From: Pseudoroseomonas aestuarii
GTDB lineage: Bacteria > Pseudomonadota > Alphaproteobacteria > Acetobacterales > Acetobacteraceae
Length of the DNA stretch: 64,000 nucleotides
Reading direction: 5' to 3'
Assembly: GCF_042651065.1 (NCBI RefSeq)
Contig: NZ_JBHSCH010000019.1
Location: forward strand, 1 to 64,000
Under the pieces are notes generated by a model. It had not been told where the DNA came from. It ran no database searches and saw only the letters and a list, made by a program, of their open reading frames with translations. The position numbers were made by a program, and so were the translations under genes. The stretch's first letter is position 1. Each line of letters starts with the position of its first letter. Shown here piece by piece: positions 32,934 through 41,743 of this stretch.

Positions 32934-33908
32934 ATGCTGCGCCGCACACTGCTCTCCACGGCCCTCGCGGCTGCCACCCTGCCGCTCCTGGGCGGTGGCG
33001 CCCGCGCGCAGCAGCAGCAACAGCTCTACTCCTCCCTGCACGTCTTCATCCCCGCCGGCCCCGGCGGCGGCTGGGATGGGCTGGGCCGCGCCATCGAGCA
33101 GGTGGCGCGCCAGGCCGGGCTGGTGGGCAACTTCCAGTTCGAGAATGTCGGCGGCGCCGGCGGCACGGTGGGGCTGCCGCGCTTCATCTCGCAGCGCCGC
33201 GGGCGCGAGGGCAGCATCCTGGTCGGCGGCGCCGTCATGGTGGGCTCGGTGCTGGCCAACAAGTCGCCCTTCGGCCTGAAGGACGTGACGCCGATCGCGC
33301 GCATGACCACCGAGCCGGGCATCATCGTCGTGCCCGCCGGCAGCGACATCAAGGACCTGCAGGGCTTCCTCGACGCGCTGAAGAGCAACCCGGGCGGCAC
33401 CTCGGTGGCCGGCGGCAGCGCCGGCGGCATCGACCACATCGTGCTCGGCCTGCTGCTGAAGAGCCAGGGCCGCTCGGCCAAGGAGGCCTCCTACGTCGCC
33501 TTCGCCGGCGGCGGGCCGGCCCAGGCCGCCATCCTCGGCGCGCAGGTGAAGGCCGGCATCTCCGGCGTCTCGGAATTCGCCGAGCAGATCAAGGCCGGGC
33601 GGATGCGGGCGCTGGCCACCACCGGCGAGACGCGCAGCCTGCCCGACGTGCCGACGCTGAAGGAAAGCGGCATCGACATCACCCTGGGCAACTGGCGCGG
33701 CGTGTTCGGCCCGCCGGGCATCAAGCCGGAGACGCGCGAGGGGCTGGTGAAGTTCGTCACCACCCTGCACGGGCTGCCGGCCTGGAAGGAGATGATGGAG
33801 CGCCAGGGCTGGGAGGACGCCTTCCTGCCCGGCGAGGCCTTCGAGGCCTACCTGAAGCGCGACGAGGCGGCCACCGCCGAGGTGCTGCGCGAAATCGGCC
33901 TGATCTGA
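32934..33908 (+). CDS. Tripartite tricarboxylate transporter substrate-binding protein (TctC family)
   Basis: 324-residue periplasmic binding protein of the Bug/TctC type. A signal peptide ends near GARAQ; next come VFIPAGPGGGWDGLGRAIEQ and FENVGGAGGTVGLPRF, the family's ligand-loop motifs. VAGGSAGGIDH and GNWRGVFGPPG follow. It captures a carboxylated organic acid for the membrane subunits encoded just downstream. GGAGGA lies 6 nt upstream of ATG 32934, a strong ribosome site. The ligand cannot be inferred. Confidence 0.92.
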   Translation: MLRRTLLSTALAAATLPLLGGGARAQQQQQLYSSLHVFIPAGPGGGWDGLGRAIEQVARQAGLVGNFQFENVGGAGGTVGLPRFISQRRGREGSILVGGAVMVGSVLANKSPFGLKDVTPIARMTTEPGIIVVPAGSDIKDLQGFLDALKSNPGGTSVAGGSAGGIDHIVLGLLLKSQGRSAKEASYVAFAGGGPAQAAILGAQVKAGISGVSEFAEQIKAGRMRALATTGETRSLPDVPTLKESGIDITLGNWRGVFGPPGIKPETREGLVKFVTTLHGLPAWKEMMERQGWEDAFLPGEAFEAYLKRDEAATAEVLREIGLI

Positions 33909-33910
33909 GC

Positions 33911-34462
33911 ATGACCGGCACGACCGGAGAGCCCGGCACCATGCCGGGCCCTGCCGACGCCCCGGTGCCGGATGCCCGGATGCGGGCCGCGCTGCGGCGG
34001 TCCGACCTCGTGGTGGGGGGGCTGGTGCTGCTGCTCGGCCTGCTCTGCCTGTGGCAGGCCGCCATCATTCCCACCACCCCGCTCTATGCGCAGGTGGGGC
34101 CGAAATTCACCCCCTACCTGGTGGGCGGCATGGTCTGCGTGGTGGGGGCGGGGCTGACCCTCTCCGCTTTGCGCGGCGGCTGGTCGCACACCCTGCCGGA
34201 GGTGGCGGAGGCGCCGCCCACCAACTGGCGCGCCCTCGGCCTGCTCGGCGCGGGGCTGGTGGCGAACCTGGCGCTGATCGACACGCTGGGCTTCGTCTTC
34301 GCCGCCACGGCGCAGTTCGTGCTGGTGGCCGCCGCCTTCGGCAGCCGCCACCCGCTGCGCGATCTCGGCATCGGGCTGGCCGTCACCTTCGGCGCCTATC
34401 TGGCCTTCGACAAGCTGCTGGGCGTCAATATCGGCGCCGGCATCCTGGAAGGGATTCTGTAG
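33911..34462 (+). CDS. Small membrane subunit of tripartite tricarboxylate transporter (TctB family)
   Basis: 183-residue membrane protein with four hydrophobic helices after a ~30-residue Pro-rich N-terminus (DLVVGGLVLLLGLLCLW, a YLVGGMVCVVGAGL stretch, and two more C-terminal ones). Its position between the TctC- and TctA-like genes, with only 2 and 4 bp between them, fixes the assignment, because TctB sequence itself is poorly conserved. It forms the membrane complex with TctA, powered by the proton or sodium gradient. Confidence 0.9.
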   Translation: MTGTTGEPGTMPGPADAPVPDARMRAALRRSDLVVGGLVLLLGLLCLWQAAIIPTTPLYAQVGPKFTPYLVGGMVCVVGAGLTLSALRGGWSHTLPEVAEAPPTNWRALGLLGAGLVANLALIDTLGFVFAATAQFVLVAAAFGSRHPLRDLGIGLAVTFGAYLAFDKLLGVNIGAGILEGIL

Positions 34463-34466
34463 CTCC

Positions 34467-35954
34467 ATGGATGTCTGGTCCGGCCTGGCCTTCGGCTTCG
34501 GCAACGCGCTCACCATCACCAATCTCGGCTGGGCGCTGCTCGGCTGCTTCCTCGGCACCGCCATCGGCGTGCTGCCCGGCATCGGCCCGGCGCTGACCAT
34601 CGCGCTGCTGCTGCCCATCACCTTCCAGGTGAGCGCCACCGGCGCCTTCATCCTGTTCTGCGGCGTGTTCTACGGCGCCATGTATGGCGGCTCCACCACC
34701 TCCATCCTGCTCAACACGCCGGGCGAGAGCGGCTCCATCATCACCGCGCTGGAAGGCGCCAAGATGGCGCGCAACGGCCGCGCCGGGCCGGCGCTGGTCA
34801 CGGCGGCGGTGGGCAGCTTCATCGCCGGCACCATCGGCACGCTGGGCCTGTCCTTCCTCGGCCCCATCGTCGTCGAGTTGGCGCTGAAGCTGGGGCCGGC
34901 CGAGTATTTCTCGCTGATGGTGCTGTGCTTCGTCACCGTCTCGGCGGTGCTGGGCGGCTCGGCGCTGCGCGGGCTGGCCTCGCTCGGCCTCGGCTTGCTG
35001 ATCGGGCTGGTGGGCATCGACCTGCAGACCGGCCAGCCGCGCCTGACCTTCGGCATCCCCGAGCTGCTGGACGGCATCGACGTGGTGCTGGTCGCCGTCG
35101 CCCTCTTCGCGGTGGGCGAGACGCTCTACCTCGCCTGGCGCCATATGGAGGGCAAGCAGGAGGTGCGCGAGGTCGGCCGGCTGATGATGACGAAGGAGGA
35201 CTGGAAGCGCTCCACCGGCCCCTGGTTCCGCGGCGCGCTGCTGGGCTTCCCCTTCGGCGTCATGCCGGCGGGCGGCACCGAGATGCCCACCATGCTCAGC
35301 TACTACGCCGAGCGGAAGCTCTCGAAGCACCCGGAGGAGTTCGGCACCACCGGCGCCATCGAGGGCGTGGCGGGGCCTGAGGCGGCCAACAACGCCGCCG
35401 CCGCCGGCGTGCTGGTGCCGATGCTGACGCTGGGCCTGCCCACCTCGGCCACCGCCGCCATCATGCTCTCGGCCTTCCAGTCCTACGGCATCCAGCCGGG
35501 GCCGCTGCTGTTCACCAGCCAGGGCGAGCTGGTCTGGACGCTGATCGCCTCGCTCTACATCGCCAACATCATGCTGGTGGTGCTGAACCTGCCGCTGGTG
35601 GGCCTCTGGGCGCGCATCCTCAAGATCCCGACGCCGCAGCTCTACGCGGGCATCCTGGTCTTCGCCACCATCGGCACCTACGGCATCAGCAACTCCGTGG
35701 TGGACCTGATGCTGCTCTACGGCATCGGCATCATCGCCATGTTCATGCGGCGCTTCGAGTTCCCGCAGGCGCCGGTGGTCATCGGCATGATCCTGGGGCC
35801 GATGGCGGAGCAGGCGATGCGCCAGGCGCTGACCATCAGCCAGGGCGACTGGACCACCTTCGTCACCCGCCCCGTCTCGCTCAGCATCCTGCTGCTGGCG
35901 CTGCTCGGGCTGGTCGGGCCGCGGCTCTGGGCGCTGGCGGCGCGCCGGAGCTGA
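34467..35954 (+). CDS. Large membrane subunit of tripartite tricarboxylate transporter (TctA family)
   Basis: 495-residue permease of the TctA family with about 11-12 helices. The signature motifs are GVLPGIGPALTIALLLPITF in the first half and the repeat-like FPFGVMPAGGTEMPTMLSYY and GLPTSATAAIMLSAF later. The two Gly/Pro-rich loops form the substrate pathway. Together with the upstream binding protein and small subunit it makes a complete C-B-A operon for uptake of an organic acid. A strong stem-loop follows the gene. Confidence 0.94.
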   Translation: MDVWSGLAFGFGNALTITNLGWALLGCFLGTAIGVLPGIGPALTIALLLPITFQVSATGAFILFCGVFYGAMYGGSTTSILLNTPGESGSIITALEGAKMARNGRAGPALVTAAVGSFIAGTIGTLGLSFLGPIVVELALKLGPAEYFSLMVLCFVTVSAVLGGSALRGLASLGLGLLIGLVGIDLQTGQPRLTFGIPELLDGIDVVLVAVALFAVGETLYLAWRHMEGKQEVREVGRLMMTKEDWKRSTGPWFRGALLGFPFGVMPAGGTEMPTMLSYYAERKLSKHPEEFGTTGAIEGVAGPEAANNAAAAGVLVPMLTLGLPTSATAAIMLSAFQSYGIQPGPLLFTSQGELVWTLIASLYIANIMLVVLNLPLVGLWARILKIPTPQLYAGILVFATIGTYGISNSVVDLMLLYGIGIIAMFMRRFEFPQAPVVIGMILGPMAEQAMRQALTISQGDWTTFVTRPVSLSILLLALLGLVGPRLWALAARRS

Positions 35955-35960
35955 AAGCCC

Positions 35961-35995
35961 GCGACGCCACCCCCCGGCCGGGGGGGCGGCGTCGC
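35961..35995 (+). terminator. Strong stem-loop after the tripartite transporter operon
   Basis: GCGACGCC-A-CCCCCC-GGCC-GGGGGG-GCGGCGTCGC forms an inverted repeat with an 8-bp outer arm and a C6/G6 inner arm. It lies just after the TctA-like stop at 35954. No U-run follows, so it may only protect the transcript 3' end or pause polymerase. Confidence 0.55.
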
Positions 35996-36023
35996 CCTGT
36001 CCTTCCCGCCCGAGAGCCCCGCC

Positions 36024-36641
36024 GTGACCGAGCCCACCCGCACCCCCTATTTCAGCCAGTGGGAAACCCCCGGCATGACGGCCGCCGTGCTGGCCGAGGG
36101 CGCCGAGACCGCGCTGCTGCGCGACCCGGCCTGGCGCGGCTCGGGCGCCGCCAGCGTCGAGGAATACGCCCGCTGGGCCGGGCATCTCTGCGGCATGGCC
36201 TGCCTGAAGATGGTGCTGGCCGCGCGCACCGGCGTGGCGCACCCCATCCTGGAGCTGGCGCGCGGCTGCGCCGCCGAGGGCGGCTATGTGGAGGAGCCGG
36301 ACGGGCAGATCCGTGGCCTGATCTACGCGCCCTTCCTGCGCTACGTCGCCGCGCGCTTCGGCCTGCGCGCCACGATCCGCCTGGATCTCGCGGCGGCGGA
36401 GATCGCGCCGCTGCTGGCGGGGGGCGGCTACTTCATCGCCTCGGTGCACAAGGACATCCGCTGGCCGGAGCGCGCGCCGCCGCACACGGGCGGCCATCTC
36501 GTGCTGGTCACCGCCGCCACGCCTGGGGCCATCACCTTCCACAACCCCTCGGGGCACGAGGCGGCGGCGCAGCGGGACGTCTCCCTGCCGCCCGCGGTGT
36601 TCGGCCGCTTCTTCGCCGGGCGCGGCATCGCCATCGCCTGA
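36024..36641 (+). CDS. C39-like papain-fold protein
   Basis: 205-residue protein from a GTG start. It shows a papain-like C39 (Peptidase_C39_2) arrangement: a Cys in AGHLCGMACLKM (residue 56 or 60), a His in THTGGHLVLVTAA (about residue 158) and an Asn/Asp-type position in ITFHNPSG (about 174). It lacks a clear signal peptide. It could be a cysteine peptidase or an amidase-like enzyme. It may be read from the same region as the hydrolase gene 100 bp downstream, but the relation is unclear. Confidence 0.7.
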   Translation: MTEPTRTPYFSQWETPGMTAAVLAEGAETALLRDPAWRGSGAASVEEYARWAGHLCGMACLKMVLAARTGVAHPILELARGCAAEGGYVEEPDGQIRGLIYAPFLRYVAARFGLRATIRLDLAAAEIAPLLAGGGYFIASVHKDIRWPERAPPHTGGHLVLVTAATPGAITFHNPSGHEAAAQRDVSLPPAVFGRFFAGRGIAIA

Positions 36642-36748
36642 GCCGCGCCGGGTGGCTTTCCCTTGGCGCTTTCCCTTGGCGCCGGGGGGTGGAACGCGCT
36701 TTCCTCTCCGCCCCGGCCACCCGCACGCGCGCGGTGAGGAGACGCCCG

Positions 36749-37744
36749 ATGCATCCCGCCCTTTGCCTTCTGGCCGCGCTGCTGCTGCTGTCGCTGCCCG
36801 TCCCGCCCGCCGCCGGGCAGGAGGCCGCCAGCCTTCCCGGCCGCATCGAGTTGCACGCCATCCCCTCCCGCACGCTGAGCGATGCCGAATTCCTGCGGGG
36901 CGAGGCCGGGGCGGGGCAGGCGGTGACCACGGCGGGCGAGCTGCGCCTGCCGCCCGGGCAGACGGCCTGGCAGGCGGGCCGGCTGCCCGTCGCGGTGCTG
37001 ATGCACGGCTCGGGCGGCATCGATGGCGGGATCGAGGCCTGGGCACGGCTGCTGAACGCCGAGGGCCTCGCCACCTTCGTCATCGACGGCTTCACCGCGC
37101 GCGGCCTTGTCGCCACCAACACCGACCAGGCGAAGCTCGGCCGGCTGAACCTGATCCTGGACCTCTATGGCGCGCTGGAGGTGCTGGCGCGGCACCCGCG
37201 CGTCGATCCGGAGCGGATCGTGCTGATCGGCTTCTCGCGCGGCGGCAAGGCGGCGCTCTACGCCGCCACCGAGCGCTTCCACCGGCTGTGGAACCGTTCC
37301 GGCATCGGCTTCGCCGCCTATCTCGCCTTCTACCCCGACTGCTCCGCCCGCTACCGCGACGACACCCGGATGGTGGCGAGGCCCATCCGCCTGTTCCATG
37401 GCGAGGCGGACGACTACACCCTGGCGCGCAGCTGCGCCGCGCAGGTGGCGCGGATGCGGGAGGGCGGCGCCGACATCGCCCTCGCCACCTATCCCGGTGC
37501 GCATCATGGCTTCGACTCGCCGCTGAGCGATGCCCCCGGCGTCGCCACCCATTCCCAGACCCTGAGGGCCTGCGTCATCGAGGAGCGGGAGCCGGGGCGG
37601 CTGGTCAACGCCGCCACCGGGGCGCCCTTCGCCTACAGCGATGACTGCGTGCAGAGGAACCCGCATGGCGGCGGCCAGCCGGAGGCGCGCGCGGCGGTGC
37701 GGCAGGCGGTGCTGGAGGAGGTCCGGGCCGCGCTGGCGAAGTAG
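36749..37744 (+). CDS. Secreted dienelactone hydrolase-like alpha/beta hydrolase
   Basis: 331-residue protein with a signal peptide (Leu-rich, ending near PAAGQ). Alpha/beta-hydrolase landmarks: VLMHGSGG for the oxyanion loop, GFSRGGKAAL with the nucleophile Ser, FHGEADD with the acidic residue and YPGAHHGFD with the catalytic His. This pattern fits the DLH/peptidase-S9-like branch, with Ser instead of Cys. GAGGAG lies about 7 nt upstream of ATG 36749. The C-terminal ~80 residues, including a CVIEERE segment, extend beyond the usual fold. The substrate is probably an ester or lactone in the periplasm. Confidence 0.78.
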   Translation: MHPALCLLAALLLLSLPVPPAAGQEAASLPGRIELHAIPSRTLSDAEFLRGEAGAGQAVTTAGELRLPPGQTAWQAGRLPVAVLMHGSGGIDGGIEAWARLLNAEGLATFVIDGFTARGLVATNTDQAKLGRLNLILDLYGALEVLARHPRVDPERIVLIGFSRGGKAALYAATERFHRLWNRSGIGFAAYLAFYPDCSARYRDDTRMVARPIRLFHGEADDYTLARSCAAQVARMREGGADIALATYPGAHHGFDSPLSDAPGVATHSQTLRACVIEEREPGRLVNAATGAPFAYSDDCVQRNPHGGGQPEARAAVRQAVLEEVRAALAK

Positions 37745-37786
37745 TAGGCAGGGCGGGGCGGGTTTTCTGCCGCCCCGCCGCCGGCC

Positions 37787-38968
37787 TCAGCTTCCGGCGG
37801 GTTCCAGCCGCAGGATGCGGCCGCGGGATTCGTCGGTCAGCAGGTAGAGGAAGCCGTCGGGGCCCTGCGCCACCTGCCGCAGGCGCTGCTGGCCCCATAG
37901 CAGCCGTTCCTCGCCGGTCACGCGGTCGCCCTCCACGGTCAGGCGCAGCAGGCCCTGGCTGCTCAGCGTCGCCAGGAACAGGTTGCCGCGCCAGGCGGGG
38001 AAGGCATCGCCCGTGTAGAAGGTGGCGCCGGAGGGGCTGATCGAGGGCGTCCAGTGGCGCAGCGGGTCCTGCATGCCGGGGCGGGATTCCGCCTCGTGGA
38101 TGCGCGCGCCGCTATAGGCCACGCCATGCCCCACCACCGGCCAGCCGTAATTGGCCCCGGCGCGGACGAGGTTGATCTCGTCGCCGCCGCGCGGGCCCAT
38201 CTCCACCTCCCACAGCGTGCCAGTGGCGGGGTTCACCGCCAGCCCCTGCGGGTTGCGGATGCCGGAAGCGTAGATCTCGGGGCGCACCCCCTCGCGGCCG
38301 AGGAAGGGGTTGCCGGCGGCGGGGCGGCCGTCGCGCTCCAGCCGCAGCAGCTTGCCGGCGAGGTCGCCCATCTCCTGGGCGCGGTCGCTGTCGCGCTGGC
38401 GGTCGCCCGTGGTCATGTAGAGCTTGCCGTCGCCGCCGAAGGCGATGCGGCAGCCATAATGGCCGTTGCCCGTCTGCGCCGGCGTGGCGTCGAGCAGGGT
38501 CTGCACCGCCTCCAGCGAGGCAGCGTCGGCGCTGAGGCGGGCGCGGGAGAGGCGTGTCAGGTTGCCGCCGGAGACGCTGGCGGCCTGGCAGAAATACAGC
38601 TCGCGGGTTTCCGCGAAATCGGGTGCGAGGCGGATGTCGAGCAGCCCGCCCTGGCCGGCGGCGGCCACCGGCGGCACGCCGGAGAGCGGGGCGGAGACCT
38701 GCCCCTCGCGGCTGACCAGCCGCAGCCGGCCGGGGCGCTCCGTCACCAGCATCCGCCCGTCGGGCAGGAAGGCGGCGCCCCAGGGGTGTTCCAGCCCCTC
38801 GGCGAAGCGGACGACGCGGAAGGCCGTGGCCTCGCTCCGCACCACCGCGCCCGCTCCCTGGCCGGAGGCACCTGTCGTCTGCGCGCAGGCGGGGGCGAAG
38901 ACCCCGGCCAGCACGCCGCCGGCCAGGGCGATCGCCCCGCGCCGGCCGTGGCTCCGCGTCCCCGCCAA
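37787..38968 (-). CDS. PQQ-dependent sugar dehydrogenase-like protein
   Basis: 393-residue soluble glucose/sorbosone dehydrogenase-type six-bladed propeller. A Tat-like leader (HGRRGAIALAGG) precedes the mature part. VRFAEGLEHPWGAAFLPDG, the GNGHYGCRIAFGGDGKLYMTTGD segment (cited as NGHYGCRI and YMTTGD), MGPRGGDEINL and ANYGWPVVGHG are family motifs for PQQ and calcium binding. It probably oxidises a sugar in the periplasm. It follows trxA by only 4 bp on the same strand and is probably co-transcribed with it. Confidence 0.85.
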   Translation of the reverse strand: MAGTRSHGRRGAIALAGGVLAGVFAPACAQTTGASGQGAGAVVRSEATAFRVVRFAEGLEHPWGAAFLPDGRMLVTERPGRLRLVSREGQVSAPLSGVPPVAAAGQGGLLDIRLAPDFAETRELYFCQAASVSGGNLTRLSRARLSADAASLEAVQTLLDATPAQTGNGHYGCRIAFGGDGKLYMTTGDRQRDSDRAQEMGDLAGKLLRLERDGRPAAGNPFLGREGVRPEIYASGIRNPQGLAVNPATGTLWEVEMGPRGGDEINLVRAGANYGWPVVGHGVAYSGARIHEAESRPGMQDPLRHWTPSISPSGATFYTGDAFPAWRGNLFLATLSSQGLLRLTVEGDRVTGEERLLWGQQRLRQVAQGPDGFLYLLTDESRGRILRLEPAGS

Positions 38969-38972
38969 GCCG

Positions 38973-39305
38973 TTACTTGCCCAGCGCGGTGGCGATCCAG
39001 TCCTTCAGCTGGCTCTTCGGCAGGGCACCGACCTTGGTGTCCACCGGCTTGCCATCCTTGAACAGGATCATCGTCGGGATGCCGCGCACCGCGTACTCGT
39101 TCGGCGTCATCGGGTTCTCGTCGATGTTCACCTTGGCGATGGTGAGCTGCCCGGCATAGTCCTTGGCGACCTCGTCGAGGATCGGCGCCACCATGCGGCA
39201 GGGGCCGCACCACTCGGCCCAGAAATCCACCAGCACGGGGCCGGAGGCCTGCAGCACATCCTGCTTGAAGCTGTCGTCGCTGACGGCCTTGGTGAGTTCG
39301 CTCAT
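38973..39305 (-). CDS. trxA: Thioredoxin 1
   Basis: 110-residue thioredoxin with the redox site FWAEWCGPCRM (Cys33 and Cys36), the cis-Pro in RGIPTMILFKDG and usual length. It reduces disulfides in cytoplasmic proteins such as ribonucleotide reductase, itself reduced by thioredoxin reductase. The gene lies upstream of the sugar dehydrogenase gene with a 4-bp gap. Confidence 0.96.
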   Translation of the reverse strand: MSELTKAVSDDSFKQDVLQASGPVLVDFWAEWCGPCRMVAPILDEVAKDYAGQLTIAKVNIDENPMTPNEYAVRGIPTMILFKDGKPVDTKVGALPKSQLKDWIATALGK

Positions 39306-39487
39306 CGTGTCTTTTCCTCATGCGGCCCGGTGCGCGGGGGCAGGAAGGCACCCCGCCGGGCGCGCGGCTTGCGGTGGAGAGTCGTGTCGCCAGGGCGCCG
39401 GGTCAAGCGTTCCCACTCGTGGAGCTGATAACCGCCCGGAGAGCGGCCCGCGGCATAAGGGCCGGCCGCCGCCGTGCCAAGCGGGCG

Positions 39488-41617
39488 CTATCGCGAAAAA
39501 CCCGGCACGCCGCGCCGCAGCGCCTCGGCCCGGCCTTCGCGGGAGACCTCCCAGAGCGGGTTGTCCATCGCCAGGCGCTGCCCGCCATCGCGCTGCACCG
39601 GGCGCACCACCACCCCGCCGCGTTCCGCGCTCTCCCGCCCGAACAGTGCCAGCGGCACCCGGACATAGACGCCCTTGTCGAAGGAGCCCTCGCCGAAGCG
39701 GGCGGCGGAGACGTTGGTGAGGGTGGCGAAGCCGCCGACCTCGATGCCGGATTCGAAGCGCCGGCCCAGCTCCAGCGTGGCGCCCCAGTCGCCCGCCAGG
39801 TAGCGGCCGGCGCGCGCCACGCCGTAGAGGTTCCACACCGGCAGGTCGGCGTAGAGGGAGAGATGGCCGGTGGCCACCGAATAGCCCTGGAAGCCCAGCT
39901 TCTGGTCGAAATCCCGCTGCGCCACCCAGGCCAGGTCGAGGCCGAGCGCCCAGGGCTTCTCGCGCGGCCGCCACAGCACCTCGCCCGATAGGCCGCCGAA
40001 CATCGGCTCCAGGTAGCCGGCGCTGGCGCGGGCCAGCCAGTCCGGCGCCAGGTTCCAGATCCGCTCGGCATAGAGGGTGGCCAGTGCGGTGCGCCCCTCC
40101 CGCGCATAGGCGGCCTCCTCGCTGCGCACGCGGGGCAGCCGGCTGTCGGAGGGCAGGCCGCCCGAGAGGTTGCCCAGCAGCGCCTGCCGCACCGAGCCGG
40201 CCAGCGCCCAGCCGCCGCCCAGCACCTCCGGCCCGAGGCCGACCCGCCCCCCCGCCGCCAGCCCCGCCTGCCAGCGCAGCGTGCGCGAGGGATCGCCGAG
40301 CGAGAGGCCAAGGGTGGGGGCGATGCCCCAGGACCAGTCCACCCCGCCGGGCCGGGCGGCGCCGGGGGCGAGATCCCCCGTGGCGGGCAGCAGGGTGGCG
40401 CCGAGCCAGGCCTCCTCGGCGCTGGCGCGGTGCCAGGCGGCGCCCTCCAGCGCGGCGCGCGGAATCTCCAGCACGCCAATCTCGGCGCCCGCCTGCCACC
40501 AGCGCAGACGCAGCATCTCCACCCCCGGCGGCAGCGCGGCCTGGGTGGCGCGCAGCACCCGCGACGCCACCTGCGGGAACTCCCGGAAACGGCCGCCGGC
40601 CAGCGCGATCTCGGCCACCAGGCCGGCGCGGTGATAGGCCACGGGCTGGAAGCCGGCGGCCTCCAGCGCCGCGAACACCGCCTGCGCCTCGGCTGCGGGC
40701 GAGAGGGCGGCGGGGGCCGGGCGGCGGGGCAGGGGGGGCGGCGCGGGCAGCGGGCGGGCGGGCGGGTCGTCCGGGTTCAGCCGCAGCGAGAGGCGCAGCA
40801 GCAGGTCCGTGCCATGCACCCAGTGCAGCCCGGCATCGAGCCAGTCGTTCGACCATTGCAGGCCGAGATTGACGCGGGATGCCGCCTCGCCGCGCAGTCC
40901 GGTGCGGCGGGCGGGGTAGCCGCCGCGCTCGTCACGCAGCGCGTCGCCGCTCCATTCCAGCTTGGCGCGCAGCCCCTCCACCGCGCCCCAGGGTGTTTCC
41001 AGCGCCGGCACCGACCACTCCACCCCGGCGAAGGGCGCCACATCCGCGCCGCGGAACCAGTTGCGCCGCAGCGTGCCGCCACGCCCGACATCGCGCGGGC
41101 GGTCGCGGAAGCGGTCATCCAGCAGCGCCAGCGGGCTGGTCCATTCGCCGCCCGAGCCCGCGCGCCCCCAGCCCAGCCCGGCCGAGAGGTCGAAGCCGTG
41201 CCAGCGCTTGGAGGCGACGATGTACTCGCCCGCGTAGATCCCGGTGCCGATGATGTCCTGGAAGCCGACCGCCACGGCAGGGGTGGTGTCGCTCTCCTGC
41301 AGCAGGCGCAGCTTGAGGTCGAAGGCGCGGTCGGTGGTCATGCCGCGCCCCGTCGTGCCGTCCAGGCGCTCGGTCAGGCGGAAGGTGGTCTCCAGGAAGG
41401 GCAGGGCCTGGAAGTTGACGAACCAGAAGCGCCGCTGGTGCCGCAGCGCCGTGCCGGCCTCCAGCGTGCCATCCTCGCGGAAGCGGGCGTTGCGCGTCTC
41501 GATCAGCCCGGCGCCGCCATAATCGCCGCCGGTGGCCGGAATCTCCTCGGCCCGTCCGGTGCCCACCGGCGGGAGGAGCAGCGCCAGCAGCAGCAGCCCC
41601 GCCCGGCGGAGGGCCAT
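39488..41617 (-). CDS. YjbH-domain outer-membrane beta-barrel protein
   Basis: 709-residue secreted protein (signal peptide to about residue 23, TGRAEE). It has the repeating alternation of hydrophobic and aromatic residues of an outer-membrane barrel and matches the YjbH family: DYGGAGLIETRNARF near the start, FGRGGTLRR-like loops, and AYGLxx-type strands in the C-terminal half. In E. coli YjbH accompanies YjbEFG in exopolysaccharide production. Here it stands alone with no partners. The C-terminal portion contains RFGEGSFDKGVYVRVPL, typical for the family. Confidence 0.78.
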   Translation of the reverse strand: MALRRAGLLLLALLLPPVGTGRAEEIPATGGDYGGAGLIETRNARFREDGTLEAGTALRHQRRFWFVNFQALPFLETTFRLTERLDGTTGRGMTTDRAFDLKLRLLQESDTTPAVAVGFQDIIGTGIYAGEYIVASKRWHGFDLSAGLGWGRAGSGGEWTSPLALLDDRFRDRPRDVGRGGTLRRNWFRGADVAPFAGVEWSVPALETPWGAVEGLRAKLEWSGDALRDERGGYPARRTGLRGEAASRVNLGLQWSNDWLDAGLHWVHGTDLLLRLSLRLNPDDPPARPLPAPPPLPRRPAPAALSPAAEAQAVFAALEAAGFQPVAYHRAGLVAEIALAGGRFREFPQVASRVLRATQAALPPGVEMLRLRWWQAGAEIGVLEIPRAALEGAAWHRASAEEAWLGATLLPATGDLAPGAARPGGVDWSWGIAPTLGLSLGDPSRTLRWQAGLAAGGRVGLGPEVLGGGWALAGSVRQALLGNLSGGLPSDSRLPRVRSEEAAYAREGRTALATLYAERIWNLAPDWLARASAGYLEPMFGGLSGEVLWRPREKPWALGLDLAWVAQRDFDQKLGFQGYSVATGHLSLYADLPVWNLYGVARAGRYLAGDWGATLELGRRFESGIEVGGFATLTNVSAARFGEGSFDKGVYVRVPLALFGRESAERGGVVVRPVQRDGGQRLAMDNPLWEVSREGRAEALRRGVPGFSR

Positions 41618-41641
41618 GCGTAAACCACCTCTGAAGTATTA

Positions 41642-41687
41642 TCACGAAATCGTGAGTTTATACGCCGCCCCGCCCCGTGGCGCCACG
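41642..41687. promoter_or_regulatory. Two palindromes between yjbH-type and DUF1028 genes
   Basis: TCACGA-AA-TCGTGA (41642-41655) and the perfect 12-bp CGTGGCGCCACG (41676-41687) sit between the divergent starts at 41617 and 41744. TATAAA on the minus strand (41662-41657) next to the first palindrome could serve as the -10 box of the YjbH gene. They are operator candidates by position and symmetry only. Confidence 0.4.
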
Positions 41688-41743
41688 ACAAAGCGCCGCC
41701 CCCGGATGGACAAGCGGATGCTTCGCCCGTTGAATGCGCGGCC

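Noticed and set aside
34425..37046. 873-codon minus-strand frame across the TctA-like gene
   Set aside because: Arg/Pro/Gln-rich antisense shadow of the transporter and following genes; no domain visible.
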